A stretch of DNA of 64,000 nt, taken from positions 62,001 through 126,000 of the forward strand of contig CATNNA010000117.1 of NCBI GenBank assembly GCA_950106755.1, in the 5' to 3' direction. Under the pieces are notes generated by a model that saw nothing but the letters and a program-made list of their open reading frames with translations, was not told where the DNA came from and did not search any database. Below, piece after piece: positions 22,367-34,027 of this stretch; position 1 is the first letter of the stretch; each line of letters starts with the position of its first letter. The DNA is from Climacium dendroides. Lineage: Eukaryota; Streptophyta; Bryopsida; Hypnales; Climaciaceae. A program made the position numbers and the translations under genes.

Positions 22367-24685
22367 AATAATTAGGATTCATGGAAAAGTGAAGTTTAAG
22401 AGAACCCTATTGCTTCCCCACACTTTTTCAAGTGAAATGGGTTTTTAAAAAAAAGGGACTCTAAAAATCATGCTGTGTTTAATAGAAACCAAACCAATAA
22501 ATTATATCGATTTGACGTGGAAGCATGTCTGAAAACATAACACTCAAGTTGCAAATCTTTGAAATAATTAGGATTCATGGAAAAGTGAAGTTTAAGAGAA
22601 CCCTATTGCTTCCCCACACATTTCCAAGTGAAATGGGTTTAAAAAAAGAGACTCTTAAAATCATGCTGTATTTAATAGAAACCAAACCAATAAATTATAT
22701 CGATTTGACGTGGAAGCATGTCTGAAAACATAACACTCAAGTTGCAAATCTTTGAAATAATTAGGATTCATGGAAAAGTGAAGTTTAAGAGAACCCTATT
22801 GCTTCCCCACACATTTCCAAGTGAAATGGGTTTAAAAAAAGAGACTCTTAAAATCATGCTGTATTTAATAGAAACCAAACCAATAAATTATATCGATTTG
22901 ACGTGGAAGCATGTCCGAAAACATAACACACAAGTTGCAAATCTTTGAAATAATTAGGATTCATGGAAAAGTGAAGTTTAAGAGAACCCTATTGCTTCCC
23001 CACACTTTTTCAATTGAAATGGGTTTAAAGAAAGAGACTCTTAAAATCATGCTGTATTTAATAGAAACCAAACCAATAAATTATATCGATTTGACGTGGA
23101 AGCATGTCTGAAAACATAACACTCAAGTTGCAAATCTTTGAAATAATTAGGATTCATGGAAAAGTGAAGTTTAAGAGAACCCTATTGCTTCCCCACACAT
23201 TTCCAAGTGAAATGGGTTTAAAAAAAGAGACTCTTAAAATCATGCTGTATTTAATAGAAACCAAACCAATAAATTATATCGATTTGACGTGGAAGCATGT
23301 CTGAAAACATAACAGTCAAGTTGCAAATCTTTGAAATAATTAGGATTCATGGAAAAGTGAAGTTTAAGAGAACCCTATTGCTTCCCCACACATTTCCAAG
23401 TGAAATGGGTTTAAAAAAAGAGACTCTTAAAATCATGCTGTATTTAATAGAAACCAAACCAATAAATTATATCGATTTGACGTGGAAGCATGTCCGAAAA
23501 CATAACACACAAGTTGCAAATCTTTGAAATAATTAGGATTCATGGAAAAGTGAAGTTTAAGAGAACCCTATTGCTTCCCCACACATTTCCAAGTGAAATG
23601 GGTTTAAAAAAAGAGACTCTTAAAATCATGCTGTATTTAATAGAAACCAAACCAATAAATTATATCGATTTGACGTGGAAGCATGTCTGAAAACATAACA
23701 CTCAAGTTGCAAATCTTTGAAATAATTAGGATTCATGGAAAAGTGAAGTTTAAGAGAACCCTATTGCTTCCCCACACATTTCCAAGTGAAATGGGTTTAA
23801 AAAAAGAGACTCTTAAAATCATGCTGTATTTAATAGAAACCAAACCAATAAATTATATCGATTTGACGTGGAAGCATGTCCGAAAACATAACACACAAGT
23901 TGCAAATCTTTGAAATAATTAGGATTCATGGAAAAGTGAAGTTTAAGAGAACCCTATTGCTTCCCCACACTTTTTCAATTGAAATGGGTTTAAAGAAAGA
24001 GACTCTTAAAATCATGCTGTATTTAATAGAAACCAAACCAATAAATTATATCGATTTGACGTGGAAGCATGTCTGAAAACATAACACTCAAGTTGCAAAT
24101 CTTTGAAATAATTAGGATTCATGGAAAAGTGAAGTTTAAGAGAACCCTATTGCTTCCCCACACATTTCCAAGTGAAATGGGTTTAAAAAAAGAGACTCTT
24201 AAAATCATGCTGTATTTAATAGAAACCAAACCAATAAATTATATCGATTTGACGTGGAAGCATGTCTGAAAACATAACAGTCAAGTTGCAAATCTTTGAA
24301 ATAATTAGGATTCATGGAAAAGTGAAGTTTAAGAGAACCCTATTGCTTCCCCACACATTTCCAAGTGAAATGGGTTTAAAAAAAGAGACTCTTAAAATCA
24401 TGCTGTATTTAATAGAAACCAAACCAATAAATTATATCGATTTGACGTGGAAGCATGTCCGAAAACATAACACACAAGTTGCAAATCTTTGAAATAATTA
24501 GGATTCATGGAAAAGTGAAGTTTAAGAGAACCCTATTGCTTCCCCACACTTTTTCAATTGAAATGGGTTTAAAGAAAGAGACTCTTAAAATCATGCTGTA
24601 TTTAATAGAAACCAAACCAATAAATTATATCGATTTGACGTGGAAGCATGTCCGAAAACATAACACACAAGTTGCAAATCTTTGA
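22367..24685 (+). repeat. Core HOR 12-mer (2319 bp) with internal five-monomer duplication
   Basis: One L monomer is followed by eleven S monomers. The first five monomers match the 9-mer. After 23334 the order changes: 22756-23720 and 23721-24685 are five S monomers each (965 bp) in the same order of upstream motifs (ACTCAAG, ACACAAG, ACTCAAG, ACAGTCAAG, ACACAAG). They differ in the fifth monomer, which is S2 in the first copy and S1 in the second. The AAACGAAT and AAGCATAAC markers of the 9-mer are absent. Confidence 0.82.
22756..23720 (+). repeat. Tandem five-S block, copy 1 (965 bp)
   Basis: Five consecutive 193-bp monomers read S2, S1, S2, S2, S2. They are followed at once by a matching set at 23721-24685. 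The last monomer (23528) pairs an S1-type junction (TCCG, ACACAAG) with an S2 body, so it is a recombinant of the two classes. Confidence 0.75.
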
Positions 24686-26820
24686 AATAATTAGGATTCA
24701 TGGAAAAGTGAAGTTTAAGAGAACCCTATTGCTTCCCCACACTTTTTCAAGTGAAATGGGTTTTTAAAAAAAAGGGACTCTAAAAATCATGCTGTGTTTA
24801 ATAGAAACCAAACCAATAAATTATATCGATTTGACGTGGAAGCATGTCTGAAAACATAACACTCAAGTTGCAAATCTTTGAAATAATTAGGATTCATGGA
24901 AAAGTGAAGTTTAAGAGAACCCTATTGCTTCCCCACACATTTCCAAGTGAAATGGGTTTAAAAAAAGAGACTCTTAAAATCATGCTGTATTTAATAGAAA
25001 CCAAACCAATAAATTATATCGATTTGACGTGGAAGCATGTCTGAAAACATAACACTCAAGTTGCAAATCTTTGAAATAATTAGGATTCATGGAAAAGTGA
25101 AGTTTAAGAGAACCCTATTGCTTCCCCACACATTTCCAAGTGAAATGGGTTTAAAAAAAGAGACTCTTAAAATCATGCTGTATTTAATAGAAACCAAACC
25201 AATAAATTATATCGATTTGACGTGGAAGCATGTCCGAAAACATAACACACAAGTTGCAAATCTTTGAAATAATTAGGATTCATGGAAAAGTGAAGTTTAA
25301 GAGAACCCTATTGCTTCCCCACACTTTTTCAAGTGAAATGGGTTTTTAAAAAAAAGGGACTCTAAAAATCATGCTGTATTTAATAGAAACCAAACCAATA
25401 AATTATATCGATATGACGTGGAAGCATGTCCAAAAACATAACACACAAGTTGCAAATCTTTGAAATAATTAGGATTCATGGAAAAGTGAAGTTTAAGAGA
25501 ACCCTATTGCTTCCCCACACTTTTTCAATTGAAATGGGTTTAAAGAAAGAGACTCTTAAAATCATGCTGTATTTAATAGAAACCAAACCAATAAATTATA
25601 TCGATTTGACGTGGAAGCATGTCCAAAAACATAACACAGAAGTTGCAAATCTTTGAAATAATTAGGATTCATGGAAAAGTGAAGTTTAAAAGAACCCTAT
25701 TGCTTCCTCACACTTTTTCAAGTGAAATGGGTTTTTAAAAAAAAGGGACTCTAAAAATCATGCTGTATTTAATAGAAACCAAACAAATAAATTATATCGA
25801 TTTGACGTGGAAGCATGTCTGAAAACATAACACTCAAGTTGCAAATCTTTGAAATAATTAGGATTCATGGAAAAGTGAAGTTTAAGAGAACCCTATTGCT
25901 TCCCCACACATTTCCAAGTGAAATGGGTTTAAAAAAAGAGACTCTTAAAATCATGCTATATTTAATAGAAACCAAACCAATAAATTATATCGATTTGACG
26001 TGGAAGCATGTCTGAAAACATAACACTCAAGTTGCAAATCTTTGAAATAATTAGGATTCATGGAAAAGTGAAGTTTAAGAGAACCCTATTGCTTCCCCAC
26101 ACATTTCCAAGTGAAATGGGTTTAAAAAAAGAGACTCTTAAAATCATGCTGTATTTAATAGAAACCAAACCAATAAATTATATCGATTTGACGTGGAAGC
26201 ATGTCCGAAAACATAACACACAAGTTGCAAATCTTTGAAATAATTAGGATTCATGGAAAAGTGAAGTTTAAGAGAACCCTATTGCTTCCCCACACTTTTT
26301 CAAGTGAAATGGGTTTTTAAAAAAAAGGGACTCTAATAATCATGCTGTGTTTAATAGAAACCAAACCAATAAATTATATCGATTTGACGTGGAAGCATGT
26401 CTGAAAACATAACACTCAAGTTGCAAATCTTTGAAATAATTAGGATTCATGGAAAAGTGAAGTTTAAGAGAACCCTATTGCTTCCCCACACATTTCCAAG
26501 TGAAATGGGTTTAAAAAAAGAGACTCTTAAAATCATGCTGTATTTAATAGAAACCAAACCAATAAATTATATCGATTTGACGTGGAAGCATGTCTGAAAA
26601 CATAACACTCAAGTTGCAAATCTTTGAAATAATTAGGATTCATGGAAAAGTGAAGTTTAAGAGAACCCTATTGCTTCCCCACACATTTCCAAGTGAAATG
26701 GGTTTAAAAAAAGAGACTCTTAAAATCATGCTGTATTTAATAGAAACCAAACCAATAAATTATATCGATTTGACGTGGAAGCATGTCCGAAAACATAACA
26801 CACAAGTTGCAAATCTTTGA
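24686..26820 (+). repeat. Irregular L/S2 transition zone
   Basis: Eleven monomers form short L-S2-S2 sets at 24686, 25657 and 26239, with an L-S1 pair at 25268-25656. Private changes include AACACAGAAG near 25636, CTATATTT near 25957, AAACAAAT near 25783, and CTCTAATAATC near 26336. No HOR period holds here. The zone separates the S-rich core from the next HOR. Confidence 0.78.
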
Positions 26821-28177
26821 AATAATTAGGATTCATGGAAAAGTGAAGTTTAAGAGAACCCTATTGCTTCCCCACACTTTTTCAATTGAAATGGGTTTAA
26901 AGAAAGAGACTCTTAAAATCATGCTGTATTTAATAGAAACCAAACCAATAAATTATATCGATATGACGTGGAAGCATGTCCGAAAACATAACACACAAGT
27001 TGCAAATCTTTGAAATAATTAGGATTCATGGAAAAGTGAAGTTTAAGAGAACCCTATTGCTTCCCCACACTTTTTCAAGTGAAATGGGTTTTTAAAAAAA
27101 AGGGACTCTAAAAATCATGCTGTGTTTAATAGAAACCAAACCAATAAATTATATCGATTTGACGTGGAAGCATGTCTGAAAACATAACACTCAAGTTGCA
27201 AATCTTTGAAATAATTAGGATTCATGGAAAAGTGAAGTTTAAGAGAACCCTATTGCTTCCCCACACATTTCCAAGTGAAATGGGTTTAAAAAAAGAGACT
27301 CTTAAAATCATGCTGTATTTAATAGAAACCAAACCAATGAATTATATCGATTTGACGTGGAAGCATGTCTGAAAACATAACACTCAAGTTGCAAATCTTT
27401 GAAATAATTAGGATTCATGGAAAAGTGAAGTTTAAGAGAACCCTATTGCTTCCCCACACATTTCCAAGTGAAATGGGTTTAAAAAAAGAGACTCTTAAAA
27501 TCATGCTGTATTTAATAGAAACCAAACCAATAAATTATATCGATTTGACGTGGAAGCATGTCCAAAAACATAACACACAAGTTGCAAATCTTTGAAATAA
27601 TTAGGATTCATGGAAAAGTGAAGTTTAAGAGAACCCTATTGCTTCCCCACACTTTTTCAATTGAAATGGGTTTAAAGAAAGAGACTCTTAAAATCATGTT
27701 GTATTTAATAGAAACCAAACCAATAAATTATATCGATTTGACGTGGAAGCATGTCCGAAAACATAACACACAAGTTGCAAATCTTTGAAATAATTAGGAT
27801 TCATGGAAAAGTGAAGTTTAAAAGAACCCTATTGCTTCCTCACACTTTTTCAAGTGAAATGGGTTTTTAAAAAAAAGGGACTCTAAAAATCATGCTGTAT
27901 TTAATAGAAACCAAACCAATAAATTATATCGATTTGACGTGGAAGCATGTCTGAAAACATAACACTCAAGTTGCAAATCTTTGAAATAATTAGGATTCAT
28001 GGAAAAGTGAAGTTTAAGAGAACCCTATTGCTTCCCCACACATTTCCAAGTGAAATGGGTTTAAAAAAAGAGACTCTTAAAATCATGCTGTATTTAATAG
28101 AAACCAAACCAATAAATTATATCGATTTGACGTGGAAGCATGTCCGAAAACATAACACACAAGTTGCAAATCTTTGA

Positions 28178-29154
28178 AATAATTAGGATTCATGGAAAAG
28201 TGAAGTTTAAGAGAACCCTATTGCTTCCTCACACTTTTTCAAGTGAAATGGATCTTCAAAAAAAAGAGAGTCTAAAAATCATGTTGTATTTAATAGAAAC
28301 CAATCCAATAAATTATATTGTTTTGACGTGGAAGCATGTCCGAAAACATAACACACAAGTTGCAAATCTTTGAAATAATTCGGATTCATGGAAAAGTGAA
28401 GTTTAAGAGAACCCTATTGCTTCCCCACATTTTTTCGTGTGAAATGGGTTTTTAAAAAAAAGAGACTCTAAAAATCATGCTGTATTTAATAGAAACCAAA
28501 CCAATAAATTATATCGATATGACGTGGAAGCATGTCCAAAAACATAACACACAAGTTGCAAATCTTTGAAATAATTAGGATTCATGGAAAAGTGAAGTTT
28601 AAAAGAACCCTATTGCTTCCCCACACTTTTTCAAGTGAAATGGGTTTTTAAAAAAAAGTGACTCTAAAAATCATGCTGTATTTAATAGAAACCAAACTAA
28701 TAAATTATATCGATTTGACGTGGATGCATGTCCGAAAACATAACACACAAGTTGGAAATCTTTGAAATAATTAGGATTCATGGAAAAGTGAAGTTTAAGT
28801 GAACCCCATTGCTTCCCCACACTTTTTCAAGTGAAATGGGTTTTTAAAAAAAAGGGACTCTAAAAATCATGCTGTATTTAATAGAAACCAAACCAATAAA
28901 TTATATCGATTTGACGTGGAAGCATGTCTGAAAACATAACACTCAAGTTGCAAATCTTTGAAATAATTAGGATTCATGGAAAAGTGAAGTTTAAGAGAAC
29001 CCTATTGCTTCCCCACACATTTCCAAGTGAAATGGGTTTAAAAAAAGAGACTCTTAAAATCATGCTGTATTTAATAGAAACCAAACCAATAAATTATATC
29101 GATTTGACGTGGAAGCATGTCCAAAAACATAACACACAAGTTGCAAATCTTTGA
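28178..29154 (+). repeat. 977-bp five-monomer block within B1
   Basis: The block has four L monomers (GATCTTC with AAACCAATCC; CATTTTTTCGTG; GTGACTC with AAACTAAT; AAGTGAACCCC) and one S2. The next GATCTTC monomer begins at 29155, giving a direct repeat of that type at 977 bp. An equivalent block is at 35385-36361 in B3, sharing the rare CATTTTTTCGTG. It is missing from B2. Confidence 0.85.
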
Positions 29155-29742
29155 AATAATTAGGATTCATGGAAAAGTGAAGTTTAAGAGAACCCTATTG
29201 CTTCCTCACACTTTTTCAAGTGAAATGGATCTTCAAAAAAAAGAGAGTCTAAAAATCATGTTGTATTTAATAGAAACCAATCCAATAAATTATATTGTTT
29301 TGACGTGGAAGCATGTCCGAAAACATAACACACAAGTTGCAAATCTTTGAAATAATTCGGATTCATGGAAAAGTGAAGTTTAAGAGAACCCTATTGCTTC
29401 CCCACATTTTTTCATGTGAAATGGGTTTTTAAAAAAAAGAGACTCTAAAAATCATGCTGTATTTAATAGAAACCAAACCAATAAATTATATCGATATGAC
29501 GTGGAAGCATGTCCAAAAACATAACACACAAGTTGCAAATCTTTGAAATAATTAGGATTCATGGAAAAGTGAAGTTTAAAAGAACCCTATTGCTTCCCCA
29601 CACTTTTTCAAGTGAAATGGGTTTTTAAAAAAAAGGGACTCTAAAAATCATGCTGTATTTAATAGAAACCAAACTAATAAATTATATCGATTTGACGTGG
29701 ATGCATGTCCGAAAACATAACACACAAGTTGGAAATCTTTGA

Positions 29743-30134
29743 AATAATTAGGATTCATGGAAAAGTGAAGTTTAAGAGAACCCTATTGCTTCCTCACACT
29801 TTTTCAAGTGAAATGGGTTTTTAAAGAAAAGGGATTCTAAAAATTATGCTGTATTTAATAGAAACCAAACCAATAAATTATATCGATTTGACGTGGATGC
29901 ATGTCCAAAAACATAACACACAAGTTGCAAATCTTTGAAATAATTAGGATTCATGGAAAAGTGAAGTTTAAAAGAACCCTATTGCTTCCTCACACTTTTT
30001 CAAGTGAAATGGATTTTCAAAAAAAAGGGACTCTAAAAATCATAGTGTATTTAATAGAAACCAAACCAATAAATTATATCGATTTGACGTGGAAGCATGC
30101 CCGAAACCATAACACACAAGTTGCAAATCTTTGA
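29743..30134 (+). repeat. Two-monomer cassette shared with the left zone (4117-4508)
   Basis: A TTTTTAAAGAAAAGGG monomer with GGATTC is followed by a GATTTTCAAAA monomer with CATAGTG and the rare GCATGCCCGAAACCATAAC. The same pair with the same rare bases is at 4117-4508, roughly 25.6 kb upstream, and at 32858-33249 in B2. The neighbours on both sides differ between the left-zone and HOR-B locations. This is the best example of a short variant cassette shared over a long distance. Confidence 0.82.
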
Positions 30135-30912
30135 AATAATTAGGATTCATGGAAAAGTGAAGTTTAAGAGAACCCTATTGCTTCCCCACACTTTTTCAAG
30201 TGAAATGGGTTTTTAAAAAAAAGGGACTCTAAAAATCATGCTGTGTTTAATAGAAACCAAACCAATAAATTATATCGATTTGACGTGGAAGCATGTCCGA
30301 AAACATAACACACAAGTTGCAAATCTTTGAAATAATTAGGATTCATGGAAAAGTGAAGTTTAAGAGAACCCTATTGCTTCCCCACACTTTTTCAAGTGAA
30401 ATGGGTTTTTAAAAAAAAGGGACTCTAAAAATCATGCTGTGTTTAATAGAAACCAAACCAATAAATTATATCGATTTGACGTGGAAGCATGTCTGAAAAC
30501 ATAACACTCAAGTTGCAAATCTTTGAAATAATTAGGATTCATGGAAAAGTGAAGTTTAAGAGAACCCTATTGCTTCCCCACACATTTCCAAGTGAAATGG
30601 GTTTAAAAAAAGAGACTCTTAAAATCATGCTGTATTTAATAGAAACCAAACCAATAAATTATATCGATTTGACGTGGAAGCATGTCTGAAAACATAACAC
30701 TCAAGTTGCAAATCTTTGAAATAATTAGGATTCATGGAAAAGTGAAGTTTAAGAGAACCCTATTGCTTCCCCACACATTTCCAAGTGAAATGGGTTTAAA
30801 AAAAGAGACTCTTAAAATCATGCTGTATTTAATAGAAACCAAACCAATAAATTATATCGATTTGACGTGGAAGCATGTCCGAAAACATAACACACAAGTT
30901 GCAAATCTTTGA

Positions 30913-33900
30913 AATAATTAGGATTCATGGAAAAGTGAAGTTTAAGAGAACCCTATTGCTTCCCCACACTTTTTCAATTGAAATGGGTTTAAAGAAAGAG
31001 ACTCTTAAAATCATGCTGTATTTAATAGAAACCAAACCAATAAATTATATCGATATGACGTGGAAGCATGTCCGAAAACATAACACACAAGTTGCAAATC
31101 TTTGAAATAATTAGGATTCATGGAAAAGTGAAGTTTAAGAGAACCCTATTGCTTCCCCACACTTTTTCAAGTGAAATGGGTTTTTAAAAAAAAGGGACTC
31201 TAAAAATCATGCTGTGTTTAATAGAAACCAAACCAATAAATTATATCGATTTGACGTGGAAGCATGTCTGAAAACATAACACTCAAGTTGCAAATCTTTG
31301 AAATAATTAGGATTCATGGAAAAGTGAAGTTTAAGAGAACCCTATTGCTTCCCCACACATTTCCAAGTGAAATGGGTTTAAAAAAAGAGACTCTTAAAAT
31401 CATGCTGTATTTAATAGAAACCAAACCAATGAATTATATCGATTTGACGTGGAAGCATGTCTGAAAACATAACACTCAAGTTGCAAATCTTTGAAATAAT
31501 TAGGATTCATGGAAAAGTGAAGTTTAAGAGAACCCTATTGCTTCCCCACACATTTCCAAGTGAAATGGGTTTAAAAAAAGAGACTCTTAAAATCATGCTG
31601 TATTTAATAGAAACCAAACCAATAAATTATATCGATTTGACGTGGAAGCATGTCCAAAAACATAACACACAAGTTGCAAATCTTTGAAATAATTAGGATT
31701 CATGGAAAAGTGAAGTTTAAGAGAACCCTATTGCTTCCCCACACTTTTTCAATTGAAATGGGTTTAAAGAAAGAGACTCTTAAAATCATGTTGTATTTAA
31801 TAGAAACCAAACCAATAAATTATATCGATTTGACGTGGAAGCATGTCCGAAAACATAACACACAAGTTGCAAATCTTTGAAATAATTAGGATTCATGGAA
31901 AAGTGAAGTTTAAAAGAACCCTATTGCTTCCTCACACTTTTTCAAGTGAAATGGGTTTTTAAAAAAAAGGGACTCTAAAAATCATGCTGTATTTAATAGA
32001 AACCAAACCAATAAATTATATCGATTTGACGTGGAAGCATGTCTGAAAACATAACACTCAAGTTGCAAATCTTTGAAATAATTAGGATTCATGGAAAAGT
32101 GAAGTTTAAGAGAACCCTATTGCTTCCCCACACATTTCCAAGTGAAATGGGTTTAAAAAAAGAGACTCTTAAAATCATGCTGTATTTAATAGAAACCAAA
32201 CCAATAAATTATATCGATTTGACGTGGAAGCATGTCCGAAAACATAACACACAAGTTGCAAATCTTTGAAATAATTAGGATTCATGGAAAAGTGAAGTTT
32301 AAGAGAACCCTATTGCTTCCTCACACTTTTTCAAGTGAAATGGATCTTCAAAAAAAAGAGAGTCTAAAAATCATGTTGTATTTAATAGAAACCAATCCAA
32401 TAAATTATATTGTTTTGACGTGGAAGCATGTCCGAAAACATAACACACAAGTTGCAAATCTTTGAAATAATTCGGATTCATGGAAAAGTGAAGTTTAAGA
32501 GAACCCTATTGCTTCCCCACATTTTTTCATGTGAAATGGGTTTTTAAAAAAAAGAGACTCTAAAAATCATGCTGTATTTAATAGAAACCAAACCAATAAA
32601 TTATATCGATATGACGTGGAAGCATGTCCAAAAACATAACACACAAGTTGCAAATCTTTGAAATAATTAGGATTCATGGAAAAGTGAAGTTTAAAAGAAC
32701 CCTATTGCTTCCCCACACTTTTTCAAGTGAAATGGGTTTTTAAAAAAAAGGGACTCTAAAAATCATGCTGTATTTAATAGAAACCAAACTAATAAATTAT
32801 ATCGATTTGACGTGGATGCATGTCCGAAAACATAACACACAAGTTGGAAATCTTTGAAATAATTAGGATTCATGGAAAAGTGAAGTTTAAGAGAACCCTA
32901 TTGCTTCCTCACACTTTTTCAAGTGAAATGGGTTTTTAAAGAAAAGGGATTCTAAAAATTATGCTGTATTTAATAGAAACCAAACCAATAAATTATATCG
33001 ATTTGACGTGGATGCATGTCCAAAAACATAACACACAAGTTGCAAATCTTTGAAATAATTAGGATTCATGGAAAAGTGAAGTTTAAAAGAACCCTATTGC
33101 TTCCTCACACTTTTTCAAGTGAAATGGATTTTCAAAAAAAAGGGACTCTAAAAATCATAGTGTATTTAATAGAAACCAAACCAATAAATTATATCGATTT
33201 GACGTGGAAGCATGCCCGAAACCATAACACACAAGTTGCAAATCTTTGAAATAATTAGGATTCATGGAAAAGTGAAGTTTAAGAGAACCCTATTGCTTCC
33301 CCACACTTTTTCAAGTGAAATGGGTTTTTAAAAAAAAGGGACTCTAAAAATCATGCTGTGTTTAATAGAAACCAAACCAATAAATTATATCGATTTGACG
33401 TGGAAGCATGTCCGAAAACATAACACACAAGTTGCAAATCTTTGAAATAATTAGGATTCATGGAAAAGTGAAGTTTAAGAGAACCCTATTGCTTCCCCAC
33501 ACTTTTTCAAGTGAAATGGGTTTTTAAAAAAAAGGGACTCTAAAAATCATGCTGTGTTTAATAGAAACCAAACCAATAAATTATATCGATTTGACGTGGA
33601 AGCATGTCTGAAAACATAACACTCAAGTTGCAAATCTTTGAAATAATTAGGATTCATGGAAAAGTGAAGTTTAAGAGAACCCTATTGCTTCCCCACACAT
33701 TTCCAAGTGAAATGGGTTTAAAAAAAGAGACTCTTAAAATCATGCTGTATTTAATAGAAACCAAACCAATAAATTATATCGATTTGACGTGGAAGCATGT
33801 CTGAAAACATAACACTCAAGTTGCAAATCTTTGAAATAATTAGGATTCATGGAAAAGTGAAGTTTAAGAGAACCCTATTGCTTCCCCACACATTTCCAAG

Positions 33901-34027
33901 TGAAATGGGTTTAAAAAAAGAGACTCTTAAAATCATGCTGTATTTAATAGAAACCAAACCAATAAATTATATCGATTTGACGTGGAAGCATGTCCGAAAA
34001 CATAACACACAAGTTGCAAATCTTTGA
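30913..34027 (+). repeat. HOR copy B2: 16 monomers (3115 bp)
   Basis: This copy has nine L and seven S monomers, in register with B1 for its first seven. It then has a single GATCTTC cassette (32270) with CATTTTTTCATG and GGGACTC, matching the second cassette of B1 (29155). The TTTTTAAAGAAAAGGG plus GATTTTC pair, two CTGTGTTT L monomers and two S2 complete it. The 977-bp block is absent. Confidence 0.86.

Larger units (their letters stand above)
26821..30912 (+). repeat. HOR copy B1: 21 monomers (4092 bp)
   Basis: This copy starts with an S1 carrying TCGATATG, then L with CTGTGTTT, S2 with AAACCAATGAATT, S2, S1 with CATGTTG, L and S2. Two GATCTTC cassettes follow (28178 and 29155), then the TTTTTAAAGAAAAGGG plus GATTTTC pair (29743, 29939), two CTGTGTTT L monomers (30135, 30331) and two S2. 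The first seven monomers recur in register at 30913 and 34028. It differs from copy B2 by exactly five extra monomers (977 bp). Confidence 0.86.
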
